Shown here piece by piece: positions 27,583-37,534 of a stretch of 55,324 bases of DNA. Where the stretch lies: the NCBI GenBank assembly GCA_001805105.1, contig MHEE01000016.1, positions 1,638 through 56,961 on the forward strand, written 5' to 3'. Made by a program: the position numbers and the translations under genes. Below the pieces are notes generated by a model. The model was given only the letters and a program-made list of their open reading frames with translations, was not told the DNA's origin and searched no databases. The DNA is from Nitrospirae bacterium GWF2_44_13 (GTDB taxonomy: Bacteria; Nitrospirota; Thermodesulfovibrionia; Thermodesulfovibrionales; UBA1546). Every line of letters starts with the position of its first letter. Within the stretch, counting starts at the first letter, position 1.

Positions 27583-30273
27583 TCAGAACGCATGCCCGAT
27601 GCTAAAATGCACTTCTCCCTTACTTTCACCTGTTTCTCTGTCCAGTTTATGGCCATAGTCAATCCTCAGAGGGCCTACCGGCGTGTTGTATCTTATGCCT
27701 GCACCTGCAGTATATTTCATGTCTGAGAGCTTTACATCGCTGTTCTTTTTCCATACATTGCCGCCGTCAAGAAAAGTTACAAGGCCGAAACCTTTGGCAA
27801 CATCGGTTCTTAGTTCAAGATTTGTCAGAATAAACATGTTGCCGCCTGTCGGAGAGCCGTTAACGCCTTTAGGCCCAAGCGTATCCTGTTCATATCCGCG
27901 GACGGTAGTCCTGCCGCCGAGAAAAAACCTTTCTACAAGCGGAAGGTCCGTTGTCTTCTCAAAACCCTGAGACATCCCGCTTTTTAAAGAAACAGCAACA
28001 ACAAAATTTTTACTCAACGCCTTGTAAGCGCTTCCGTTGACAACTGCCTTTACAAAATTAGTTTCTGACAGAAGGTATCCCGATGCGGTTTTCACGGATA
28101 TTCCTGCAAGCACGCCTTTTCTGGGGTCAAAAGGATTGTCCCTCATATCGTAAACTATACCAGGCCTTATCCCTGCAATTGCAAGCGTTCCAACATCTTC
28201 TTTCGTAAGTATGACGTCAGGCTTCACCTCAAAAGTTTTGACTAATGAAAAATCATAAAAAATCTCGCCTTTCACCCTTTCGCTGAATTTCTTCTCAAGG
28301 CCTACGCTCGCAGTATGCCTCCTGAGTTTATAACGCGTCTCACGGGTCTCTATGCTTTTCTCCGTCCTTTCTTCTTTTATGAGCAGTACTTTAAAGGGAA
28401 GCGGTCTGCCTAAAAACCATGGCTCGGTATAATTCACTATATAGCGCTGCTCAAGCGTGCTGACCTCAGTCCTGAATGATAACTGCCTGTTCATTCCAAA
28501 AAGATTTCTGTAGCTTACATCAAATGACCCCCTGAACCGCTCGTAATCCCCGTATCCGGCGCCAACCTCAACGGCGCCTGCTTTAGCCTCTTTCACCCTG
28601 ATATGAACGTCTTTCTTATCTCCTTCTTTTTCTATCGGTTCCACATCAACTTCCGTAAATAAACCGATCTTGTAAAGCCTCTGCCGCGTCTTCGTGAGGA
28701 GAGATGGATTAAAAGGAGCGCCGTTTTCGTAAAGCATTTCTCTCTTTATTACCTCATTCTTTGTATCCGCATTGCCGCTTATTACAGTTTTCCCGAACAA
28801 TGTCAGCTTTCCTTCATCAATCTCAAAAATGATATTCACCCCTTTTTCTCCGGCTTCGCGCTTTATATCAACCCTTGAGTCAATAAAGCCCTTACTCGAA
28901 TAAAGGTCAATAATCTTGTATCTTGCATCCGATATATCAACTTCATTGTAAGGATCCCCTGTTTTTATTCTGACGGCATTTATTATTTCTTTTTTTGAGA
29001 TAAAGATCGTCCCCTTTATCTCGATGCCTTCTATCAGGGTCTTTGCGCCTTCTTTAACTTTTATAATAATGTCCGCTTTTGAATCTTTTACTGCAATCCT
29101 GACATCATCTATCACCGCGTTCAGATAGCCGAGCGCATTGTAAAACTCTGTTAATATTGCTTTGTCCGACTCTATAAGGTCTGGATTGTACTGCTTCCCT
29201 TTTTTTAAGAGCATCACATCTTTCAGATTTTTTTCGGATATGGTTATTCCTTCGAAAGTTACAGAATCGACGACAACTTCGCTCCCCTCAAAAATAAAAA
29301 ACCTGATAACAACCGTGTCCTTGTCCGATGTTATAACAGGCGCTACCTGAACATAAGGAAACCCCATGGAATGGTATAAGGACACAATCCTTGATATGGC
29401 CTCTTCAACAAGATCATCCCCGAAGTCTTCAACCTCAAAAAAAGGCGCCTCTTTAGCGAGAGCCTCTGAACTCAGCGCCGAGTTGTTTTCAAAAATGACT
29501 TCGAGCTTCTTACCCGGGTCTAAGTTAACGTCAAGATTGCCACTGCTGAAAGTATAGGGGCCGACAACAGGCTTAAGAAAATTATTTTTCTTATAATAAA
29601 GCCTCATTTTGTCTATTTCTTTTCTTAGCTTAACCTGGTCATAGATATCGCCTTCCTCTATTTTAATCAGTTCTTTATGACCTTTTGCATCCGCAGGCCC
29701 GGTGATTTTAATGCTTTTTATTATCTCAGGCATTCCCTCGTCTATTGCAAGTAAAAGATTCACACTGTAAGGCGCGCCTGCATTCTCTACAGCCGGTTTT
29801 ATATCCGCATGAGGAAATCCCCTTTCATGCAATGCATTCTTAAGCTCCTTTACGGCATTTTCCATACGGTCATACCTCATAATCTGATCTTCTTTGAATG
29901 AAAAATGGTTTCTTATTATCTTCTTTGAAAGGCGTTTATTTCCGGCAATAACAATCTTCTTTATTATATCTCTCTCCCTGACCCTTACTATTATGAAGGT
30001 TCTGTCTTCATCCTTAACTTCAACAGATATGTCCTCAAATATCCCCTTGAGAAACGCCAGTTTCAGCCCGGCGCGGACAGCTGAAGGGTTAAAGGCATCA
30101 CCAATCTTTATGTTTAAAATGTCCAGCAGTTCTTCGCTCTTCATGGAATGCAGCCCTGAGACATCAACTTTACTGACTGCAGCATATGATGTCTCAGCAG
30201 ATACAACAGAGGGATGGTCAAGAAATGGCGTGAAAATAAAAATCAGAGATAATAAAAAAATAGTTTTTATCAT
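27583..30273 (-). CDS. Omp85/BamA-family outer-membrane assembly protein with about seven POTRA domains
   Basis: 896 aa from the ATG that starts the signal peptide (MIKTIFLLSLIFIF); an upstream ATG at 30309 would add 12 residues. By eye, seven POTRA units of about 75 residues can be laid out before the barrel, with repeated motifs such as VDVSGLHSMKSEEL, IVIAGNKRLSKKII, VTFEGITISEKNL and IEIKGTIFISKKEI. The C-terminal 330 residues form the barrel with VRGYEQDTLGPKG and end in GEVHFSIGHAF (terminal aromatic). BamA has five POTRAs and TamA three. The gene directly follows tamB. Confidence 0.9.
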   Translation of the reverse strand: MIKTIFLLSLIFIFTPFLDHPSVVSAETSYAAVSKVDVSGLHSMKSEELLDILNIKIGDAFNPSAVRAGLKLAFLKGIFEDISVEVKDEDRTFIIVRVRERDIIKKIVIAGNKRLSKKIIRNHFSFKEDQIMRYDRMENAVKELKNALHERGFPHADIKPAVENAGAPYSVNLLLAIDEGMPEIIKSIKITGPADAKGHKELIKIEEGDIYDQVKLRKEIDKMRLYYKKNNFLKPVVGPYTFSSGNLDVNLDPGKKLEVIFENNSALSSEALAKEAPFFEVEDFGDDLVEEAISRIVSLYHSMGFPYVQVAPVITSDKDTVVIRFFIFEGSEVVVDSVTFEGITISEKNLKDVMLLKKGKQYNPDLIESDKAILTEFYNALGYLNAVIDDVRIAVKDSKADIIIKVKEGAKTLIEGIEIKGTIFISKKEIINAVRIKTGDPYNEVDISDARYKIIDLYSSKGFIDSRVDIKREAGEKGVNIIFEIDEGKLTLFGKTVISGNADTKNEVIKREMLYENGAPFNPSLLTKTRQRLYKIGLFTEVDVEPIEKEGDKKDVHIRVKEAKAGAVEVGAGYGDYERFRGSFDVSYRNLFGMNRQLSFRTEVSTLEQRYIVNYTEPWFLGRPLPFKVLLIKEERTEKSIETRETRYKLRRHTASVGLEKKFSERVKGEIFYDFSLVKTFEVKPDVILTKEDVGTLAIAGIRPGIVYDMRDNPFDPRKGVLAGISVKTASGYLLSETNFVKAVVNGSAYKALSKNFVVAVSLKSGMSQGFEKTTDLPLVERFFLGGRTTVRGYEQDTLGPKGVNGSPTGGNMFILTNLELRTDVAKGFGLVTFLDGGNVWKKNSDVKLSDMKYTAGAGIRYNTPVGPLRIDYGHKLDRETGESKGEVHFSIGHAF

Positions 30274-30326
30274 TCTTCTGCGTTTATCCGGTAACCATAA
30301 GCATTTCATCTTGGATTCAGCCCTTT

Positions 30327-33300
30327 TTATTTAAATTCAAATCGGAATTTAATGTCTCCGCCAACGCTGCCTTTTTCATCCCGCACGCCGACCAGTGAGA
30401 CATTTTTATCAAGAATGTACTCAAGCTTAAGCACCTGCTCCTCTGTAGAGCCCACGGCAGATGTGTAAGTCACAAAAAGTTTATCGCCTAAAAGCCTCTT
30501 TGATGCGGTAACTCTCGGGCCTACCGTGCCTGTGGACTTGGACACATAAGGATCCACCTGAACCCTGTCAAGCCCTGTTATGTTTCTTAACCTGTCTTCA
30601 AAAACATCCTGAACCTTGCCTGTCAGAAACGAAGCAGCCTCGCCGGCTCCGATTCCTCCCTCAAGGCCTTTTAATTGTTTCCCTATCTGCCCTACAGTAA
30701 GCAAGCTGAGGATATCCGTCTCCTCAAGAGGCGGATCAGAAACAAGAGAGAGGTTAAAACGCTCCATCTGTCCGTCAAGGCTCAGCCTTATGTTGTACCC
30801 TTTCACTATCGTCTGCGCAACGATCTCCATTACAGGGTTTATCCTGTTCTGATCAGTAAAATCAGCGCTTGCGCTCATTAGCCTGAATTCATTGTTCCTG
30901 AAGTAGACCTTGCCCTCCTTGGACTCAATTCTCCCGAAAAAAAGCGGCTGCCCTATCGTGCCTTTCAAAACCATATCCACTTTCAACGGCGCGCGCGCTA
31001 TGTTGTTGTCCACAATGATATTTTCCGCTCCATATATCCTCACATTCAATACCGCTTTTTCTGCTCCGGTCAGCAGTTCACCCCTTGGCTTTTCTGCGGC
31101 CTTTGCCTTGAGAAGCCAGCTTTTCCATTCTAATCTCTCCCTATACCTAGCCCTGTTTACTCTTATATCGCCGGTAATATTCTGCGCATCAAGAGTCCCT
31201 TTATAGAGAACATTGCCGTAAAAATTAACAGAGAAATCTTTGGATACTGAAGTTGTGATATTGTTCAGTTTTGTATCGAGATAAAACCTCTTAAGCTTAA
31301 AACCGCTGCGATAGACAACCCCTGTCGCATCTATATCTCCGCCTCCAAGTTTGCCTGAGAGTTTGCGTATAGCAATCTTGTTTCCCTCAAAATAAAATAA
31401 ACCGTTTATTGAACTGACTCGCTGGTGTATATCCTTTAATCCAAACAGCCCGTTGCTCACATTGAGATTGCCGCTTATCTGAGGGTTATCCCATTTACCT
31501 GCCACAGTCAGGGCAAAATCAGCATCGCCCCTCAAAGCGCCAATCTTATTTGAAAATCCCTTCAGAGCAGAAAGCGCCGAACTCCCTTCAAGGGATATAT
31601 TGTACTCCCTGCCTATTTCCATACTGCCCCGCATGCGGAAAGAGGCATTTCCGCTCCGCATCGTAAATGCGGAAAAAGACATCTTTCTATTATCAAATTT
31701 AAATTTGATATCTGAATCATTGGAAAAGCTCTGTCCATAAAGAGAGGCATTAACCTGATTTAAAACTGCAGAAGCTGAAAAGGTTTTTCTGGTTCCTGAC
31801 ATTACCGCACTTCCCTTCATATTGACTACAAGGTCATCAGGAACATCCTTCAGCAAAGGCAGCAGAAGAAAGTCATATCTGCCTGACGACATGGTAAACT
31901 CTGCGCTCCACGGCAGTAAATCACTCAGATAGCCTTTTCCTTTCATAATTACCTTCTCATTGAAAAGCACAGCGCTGAACAGAATATCTTTATTTTTAAT
32001 AGAAGTATTTATAGCGCCTGTGCCAAGCGGTTTGCCTTTAAATGTTCCGCCTGATAATTTCCCGTTTATAGTTATGGAGGGATTAGCAAAAGTGCCTGAA
32101 CCTGCTGCATTTATATTCAATACCGCATCGTCAGGCATGCCACTCAGTCTCATATCTTTCAAAAATAGTTTATTGCCGGACGCATTGAATGAAAACTTCT
32201 CCATATCTGAAATACTTCCCTCAACAGTCATCGCAGAGCCGCCTTTCTTAATAAGAGCCCTTTTTACTGCGATGTCTTTATGCCTGTAGGAGAAATCCGT
32301 TGCCAGAGAGTCTGCTGAAAATTTATAAGCCTCTGCGTTGGTTACAGTTGCAGAGCCTGAATATTCGGGATAGGAGGCATTGCCTGCTATTTTAAAATCC
32401 GTATTCAGTCTGCCCTTCAATGGAAGTTTTTTATAAAATGCCGTTGCCAGCCTTTCAATATCAGCGCCTTTTAATGATACTGCAAGATTGTAATCAGGCT
32501 GTTTCAAATCGAAAATCCTCTTAGCAGCGTTAAACTTTACATGTCCTCTTGCAGTATGCTCCTCATCTTTTGATTTAACAGACAATTGTTTTATCTCAAG
32601 GAGATTTTTCCTGTAAGACAGCTCGCCGGAAACATTATCAAGACCGTAACCTCTCAGGGATGCTGAATTCATACTCACTGCGCCGCTTATGAGCGGGTCA
32701 TCAAATTTTCCGGTTATTGTGCCTGTAAATTCGCCTGTGCCTTTCAGAAGGTCAAAATAAGGAGACGTGAGGTCTGCTATGTCATGAGTTATAAGTTTTC
32801 CTTTGAGGTTGAGCGCTGAAGCAGATATAGCAATCGTGCCGTTTATATCCAGAGCTGACTTTTCAGTTCTGACTTCTGCATTAGAAAGGGAAAGTATATC
32901 ACCCTGCACCTTAAATTCCCCTTTTATTCTCTTTACTCTCCCGATTAAATCGCTCCCCGTATGCTCGCTGTTGTAACTAAACCATCCGGATGGATTAAAT
33001 TCGCTGTCAGAAGAAAAAAGCTCTCCCTTTACCTTGCCCTTCGGAGCCTCTATATCCATACCGATAAGCTTAAAAGCCGGCTGACTGTCAACATCCGTAA
33101 AATTCACCCTCACTGAATATCGATCAATATTCGGCATTTTAAAAGTTGCCTCTGCGTCTGCCCTGCCATTGTAAAGAGCTGCCTTACCGTTTTTAAAACT
33201 CATGACTCCGTTGCCGTAAACTATATTGCACTTGAGGCTGTCCACAGCAACATCAAAAAGAGTTCCTTTTTTAAACGTTGCCACCGCTTGGCCCGTAATC

Positions 33301-34259
33301 TTTGAACCCAAAACGCTTATCTTCCCGTCAAAATCCACCCAGCCTTCAACTCTCTCTTTTATTTTGAGAATTTCCATCAAAGACTGAAGATAAAAATTTC
33401 CGCTGACTTTGATATCAACAAAAGGAGCGCCTTCTCCAAATTTTATATCGCCCTTTGCGGATATTTTTCCCTCACCGCTGCTTTTCAGCCCCAAAATTTT
33501 TTTTACAGAATCAGCGGAAAGTTCAACAGTTGTCTTTATATCGCCTTTCCCTTCAGCAGAATAAAAACCTCCTGCCTTCAGTTCTGAACCATAGGCACTA
33601 AGAGTCACGTTCTTTATATCAATTCCGTCTTTCCTGAAAAACAATACAGCATCTGCGCCAACTTTCAATTCAGGGAAACCCTGAATATTGAAGATAAATT
33701 CTTTTATGCCGGCTTGCATTCGCGCGGTTTCACCTAACAAAATCTCACCGCTCAAGCCTTTGCCTCTTAAAACAGCGCCATACGCAGGATCATAAAAGCC
33801 AAATCCTCCATCACGCACTTCTATCACATCCACAACAACTTTCAGCTTCTTGGGGTCTTCCTTGCTCAAATACTCTTTAACCCTCTTGATGATATCCTCC
33901 GCCTGTTCCCTGTCAGTCCATAACTCAGGCTCTTTCAGCACTATTCTTTTCAGCGCTATTTTTTTTCTCCGTATTGCGGACAACTTCGGATAGCCCTTTA
34001 TCCTGCCAACAGTCAAAACCCTGTTGCCCTCATCATCAAACAGTTTCACGCCCTTGGCCTCAATGAATAACGGGAATAAATTAAGGTATATTGACTGGGC
34101 TATCACCTTGCGGCCTGTCATGTTCTCAAGTTCGGGCAGTATTATTTTCTTTAAGGCATTTGATATGTACGGGCCGCGGGAAACAAAGATAATTATCCCT
34201 ATGAGCAGTACACCCGTGGAAAGATATGCTATTCGTTTTATCCTTTTAGATTTTTCCAT
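30327..34259 (-). CDS. tamB: TamB-like translocation and assembly protein (DUF490)
   Basis: 1310 aa with one N-terminal transmembrane anchor (about 9-29) and a very long beta-rich periplasmic body of AsmA/TamB type (repeated GKLSGG, KGKLITHD-like strands). The C-terminal TamB domain (about 950-1310) contains NPVMEIVAQTIVKGYNIRLSLDG, LSLVSDPPLEETDILSLLTVG and a final KFRFEFK. Such proteins bridge inner and outer membranes and move lipids or assist barrel insertion, acting with an Omp85 protein encoded next to them. Its start overlaps glnD by 22 bp. Confidence 0.92.
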   Translation of the reverse strand: MEKSKRIKRIAYLSTGVLLIGIIIFVSRGPYISNALKKIILPELENMTGRKVIAQSIYLNLFPLFIEAKGVKLFDDEGNRVLTVGRIKGYPKLSAIRRKKIALKRIVLKEPELWTDREQAEDIIKRVKEYLSKEDPKKLKVVVDVIEVRDGGFGFYDPAYGAVLRGKGLSGEILLGETARMQAGIKEFIFNIQGFPELKVGADAVLFFRKDGIDIKNVTLSAYGSELKAGGFYSAEGKGDIKTTVELSADSVKKILGLKSSGEGKISAKGDIKFGEGAPFVDIKVSGNFYLQSLMEILKIKERVEGWVDFDGKISVLGSKITGQAVATFKKGTLFDVAVDSLKCNIVYGNGVMSFKNGKAALYNGRADAEATFKMPNIDRYSVRVNFTDVDSQPAFKLIGMDIEAPKGKVKGELFSSDSEFNPSGWFSYNSEHTGSDLIGRVKRIKGEFKVQGDILSLSNAEVRTEKSALDINGTIAISASALNLKGKLITHDIADLTSPYFDLLKGTGEFTGTITGKFDDPLISGAVSMNSASLRGYGLDNVSGELSYRKNLLEIKQLSVKSKDEEHTARGHVKFNAAKRIFDLKQPDYNLAVSLKGADIERLATAFYKKLPLKGRLNTDFKIAGNASYPEYSGSATVTNAEAYKFSADSLATDFSYRHKDIAVKRALIKKGGSAMTVEGSISDMEKFSFNASGNKLFLKDMRLSGMPDDAVLNINAAGSGTFANPSITINGKLSGGTFKGKPLGTGAINTSIKNKDILFSAVLFNEKVIMKGKGYLSDLLPWSAEFTMSSGRYDFLLLPLLKDVPDDLVVNMKGSAVMSGTRKTFSASAVLNQVNASLYGQSFSNDSDIKFKFDNRKMSFSAFTMRSGNASFRMRGSMEIGREYNISLEGSSALSALKGFSNKIGALRGDADFALTVAGKWDNPQISGNLNVSNGLFGLKDIHQRVSSINGLFYFEGNKIAIRKLSGKLGGGDIDATGVVYRSGFKLKRFYLDTKLNNITTSVSKDFSVNFYGNVLYKGTLDAQNITGDIRVNRARYRERLEWKSWLLKAKAAEKPRGELLTGAEKAVLNVRIYGAENIIVDNNIARAPLKVDMVLKGTIGQPLFFGRIESKEGKVYFRNNEFRLMSASADFTDQNRINPVMEIVAQTIVKGYNIRLSLDGQMERFNLSLVSDPPLEETDILSLLTVGQIGKQLKGLEGGIGAGEAASFLTGKVQDVFEDRLRNITGLDRVQVDPYVSKSTGTVGPRVTASKRLLGDKLFVTYTSAVGSTEEQVLKLEYILDKNVSLVGVRDEKGSVGGDIKFRFEFK

Positions 34260-36709
34260 AGAGATTCCAGCAATTTCACAGCTTTAAGCCCGTTAACCTT
34301 TTTGCCGTCATGCTGAATATAAAAAACGTCCTGAGCAAGGCCTGATTCAGTATTAACCCTTGCCGATATTATATTCAGCCCGCTTTCATGCATAAGATTA
34401 GACACATCATAGAGAAGGCCGTGCCTGTCCTTTGAAAAAAATTCAACGACCGTGCTTTCCTCGGAAGTCTCATTATCAAGTTCCACAAACACGTCAAACT
34501 TTCCGTTAACCTCTTTTGCGATACCGCGCAGAATTATCGTTCCGGCTCCCGCTGTAACATCCTTAAGCCCGTTTTTAATAACATCTTCCATTTCATTCCA
34601 CCAGAGTTCTTTCCAGTTTGAAACTTGAATTTTATCAATAACAAGCCCATTTTTACCAGTATACAGCCTGGCCCTTACTATATTCAGCCATTTTGAAGAG
34701 AGCAATCCGACTATCCGTGAAAAAAGCCCGGGGCTGTCCCATGCGCCAATTGTTATCTCTGTTATGCCCCGTGCTTTTTCACTTATTGATACTGCAAAAC
34801 CGTCTTTCCGGACACTGCGCGCAAGGTTGTAATCCTCGTATATTTTTTCAGGAGGCGTTGAGAGCAGGTACTTCTCAGGCATCTCATTAAGGAAACTGCT
34901 TAATCCCTCTCTGTCGGCATCTGCACAGGAAGACAGAATACTTTCTATATAAGCCGCTGGGTCTTTCCTTATTCCGCGGAGATGATTTAAGGTCCTTTCA
35001 TAGAGGTCTTTAAGGAGATAGGCCTTCCACTCTGTCCAGAAATCAGGATTGACGGCAGACATATCCGCATAGGTCATAAGACAGAGCGCCGTAAGGCTTT
35101 CCTCGTCGCTTGCTGAATCGGCAAACTGCGCTATAACCTCAGCATCCTCGATCTCCCTTTTTAATGCAACAACAGACATCAGGATATGGTTTCTGACAAG
35201 GAATTCTATCCTTTGGCGTTTCTCAATATCAATATTAAACCTCTCCACAATATTTTTAAGCCTTTTATATCCTTCCTCTTCATGATACCTGCCTGCAGCC
35301 TTGCCTATGTCGTGAAAGAGCAATGCCATAAACAGTATTTCTCTTTCCTTTATATTCTTCATAATCCCGGCGAGATGTTCAAGGTTTTTATACTTTGTAG
35401 CAGCTAAGCTCTCAAGGTTTTTTATCGCAAGCATGGTATGCTCATCAACCGTGTACCTATGAAAGGGCTCATGAATCACAAGAGATTTCAATGCGCCGAA
35501 TTCAGGAATAAATCTGCCAAGCACACCTGTTTCATGCATCTCCCTGAGGGTCTCATATACCCTTTTCCCCTTGAATATTTCAAGAAAAAACGCTACAGCC
35601 TTACGGGAATTCCTGGCCTTTCTGCCAACTAAAAGCAGATTGCGCTTAATATCTTCCCTGAGAGCGTGGCTGAAATATCCTCCTGTTTTTGAAAAGGCGT
35701 AAAAAGCCTCAATAATGCCGGCAGGGTTATTATTTAAAAAATCCCTCTCTGATGAGATAATCACGCCTTTATACAAAATAAAATTATCCGTTATTTTTTT
35801 CTTTCTTGCTGCTCCCCATCTCCATGTAATCAGCCATTGCCTGAGGCACATGCCTGATATTGTGGATGTTATTTCCTTTACGGCGCTTGCCTTAAGATAA
35901 AAATACCGCATAAACCTCTCTGAGCCGGAAAACTTCTTTGAAGCATTAAATCCCATCTTTTTTGAAACATAATCCTGAACGCCGAATGAAAGAGCGTCAT
36001 CCTTCCTATTGCTTATGAGATGCAGGCAGAATCTCACTTTCAGCAGAAAATCGTATGCCTTAATAAGCCTCCTGAAATCATTCCTTGAGATAACATCTGC
36101 TATGCCTTCAATGTTATTAATCTTCAGCGCAATCTTTGAAAGCCATAGCACTGTATGTATGTCCCTGAGCCCTCCCTGCCCTTCCTTTACATTCGGTTCA
36201 AGCAAGAACACAGAGCCGCCAAAGTCCCTGTGCCTCTTCTCCATTTCTTTCAGCTTCCCGCTTATGAAATTCTTCTGCTTTCTGTATGCAAGCTCAGGAT
36301 AAACTCTCTCATGAAAGCTGTTATATAGTTCCCTGTCTCCGGCGATAAACCTCGCTTCAAGCAAAGATGTATGTGTGTGCAGGTCTTTTTTTGCCTCTGC
36401 AATACATTCATCGGCAGTCCTGAAGCAGTGGCCGATTGTAAGCCCTGCATCCCAGAGTTTATAAAGCACGGATTCAACTTTTTTTGAATCTGTTTTGTCC
36501 TCCGCAAAAAACATAATATCAATATCAGAATAAGGAGCAAGCTCTGCCCTGCCGTATCCTCCGGTTGCAATAAGTGCGAGAGGTTTTTTTGATTCTATTG
36601 AATTGAAAATATCAACAAGAAAGTCGTCTATTTTTTGCGTATAAAAAGCTGCAAGCTGCCTGCCGCTTAATTTATTGAAATTCTCTTCAATTTCCTTAAG
36701 AAAATCCAT
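34238..36709 (-). CDS. glnD: [protein-PII] uridylyltransferase / uridylyl-removing enzyme
   Basis: 823 aa. The nucleotidyltransferase motif GGYGRAELAPYSDIDIMFF (about 47-65) has both metal aspartates. The HD domain carries ALLFHDIGKAAGRYHEEEG. Two C-terminal ACT domains (about 655-730 and 750-823; FSKDRHGLLYDVSNLM) sense glutamine. It controls PII and hence ammonium assimilation, of interest because the downstream island makes ammonium. No Shine-Dalgarno; TATCAT ends five bases before the ATG. Confidence 0.95.
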   Translation of the reverse strand: MDFLKEIEENFNKLSGRQLAAFYTQKIDDFLVDIFNSIESKKPLALIATGGYGRAELAPYSDIDIMFFAEDKTDSKKVESVLYKLWDAGLTIGHCFRTADECIAEAKKDLHTHTSLLEARFIAGDRELYNSFHERVYPELAYRKQKNFISGKLKEMEKRHRDFGGSVFLLEPNVKEGQGGLRDIHTVLWLSKIALKINNIEGIADVISRNDFRRLIKAYDFLLKVRFCLHLISNRKDDALSFGVQDYVSKKMGFNASKKFSGSERFMRYFYLKASAVKEITSTISGMCLRQWLITWRWGAARKKKITDNFILYKGVIISSERDFLNNNPAGIIEAFYAFSKTGGYFSHALREDIKRNLLLVGRKARNSRKAVAFFLEIFKGKRVYETLREMHETGVLGRFIPEFGALKSLVIHEPFHRYTVDEHTMLAIKNLESLAATKYKNLEHLAGIMKNIKEREILFMALLFHDIGKAAGRYHEEEGYKRLKNIVERFNIDIEKRQRIEFLVRNHILMSVVALKREIEDAEVIAQFADSASDEESLTALCLMTYADMSAVNPDFWTEWKAYLLKDLYERTLNHLRGIRKDPAAYIESILSSCADADREGLSSFLNEMPEKYLLSTPPEKIYEDYNLARSVRKDGFAVSISEKARGITEITIGAWDSPGLFSRIVGLLSSKWLNIVRARLYTGKNGLVIDKIQVSNWKELWWNEMEDVIKNGLKDVTAGAGTIILRGIAKEVNGKFDVFVELDNETSEESTVVEFFSKDRHGLLYDVSNLMHESGLNIISARVNTESGLAQDVFYIQHDGKKVNGLKAVKLLESLWKNLKG

Positions 36710-36844
36710 TATGTATGATACTATATGAGGTAGGATTAAGAGTAGGGATGAGAGGCAAGGCTCAGCGTCTTCAGGCGTTGGCGATATAATCTCTTCTTTG
36801 TCTTCCTTAATGTTCGGATATTAATTGTTATAGCAAAAAATTAA

Positions 36845-37474
36845 ATGAATAATTTATCAAAGGGATCACCAATATTTAAACCCGAAAATGAACCCTACCT
36901 TGGAAGGGAGTCTGTATATCATTTTGATCAGGTCATTCTCTCTTGCTTGGAGGCAAATGCCGAAATTGCCGCGTACACCCATAAAAATAAATTGAATGAT
37001 TTACAAAAAGCAGCATGTCAAATTATTCCTCAAGGTATAAACTTAGCATTAAGCATCCGTGAGCTTGTCCGGCAAGGTTATCTTTTTGCATCTGCAGTTT
37101 TGATGCGTCCCCTCATAGAAAGAGCAGCAATCATCTCATACTTGCATGAAAAACCAGAAGAGGTTTCATTGTGGCTAAATGGCTGGCAATACAGAGAGCG
37201 GCCCAGTCTTGCAATGATGCTCGCAACAATGAATAAAGAAGTGGACACAAAACAGGCTCAAGAAATCTGCAATACTTTTAACTCGCTAACCCACGGCGAT
37301 CCAATAGGATCATCTTTTAATTTAGTAAAACTTACGTCTGGTGGTGTCGGCTACTCCGTGGGCAAAGTGCTCAATGAACCAGAATTTTGCGATTTTATTT
37401 GTTATCAGTCATATTGTTATTTAATTGTCATAATGGGTAGAATGGCAGGATGTTTCCCTGAAACAAAAAAATAA
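36845..37474 (+). CDS. hypothetical helical protein, possibly DUF5677-like
   Basis: 209 aa, no signal peptide or membrane helix. It has ALSIRELVRQGYLFASAVLMRPLIERAAI and HGDPIGSSFN segments reminiscent of DUF5677-type helical proteins, but I cannot assign it securely. Base composition is more AT-rich than neighbours, no Shine-Dalgarno is visible, and it is an orphan plus-strand gene between glnD and fabF. It looks like an accessory or transferred gene (inference). Confidence 0.65.
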   Translation: MNNLSKGSPIFKPENEPYLGRESVYHFDQVILSCLEANAEIAAYTHKNKLNDLQKAACQIIPQGINLALSIRELVRQGYLFASAVLMRPLIERAAIISYLHEKPEEVSLWLNGWQYRERPSLAMMLATMNKEVDTKQAQEICNTFNSLTHGDPIGSSFNLVKLTSGGVGYSVGKVLNEPEFCDFICYQSYCYLIVIMGRMAGCFPETKK

Positions 37475-37534
37475 AAGAACAACTCACTCCATCTGACACG
37501 GTAAAACCGTACTGCTGATTTCAGTCGTTCTAAC

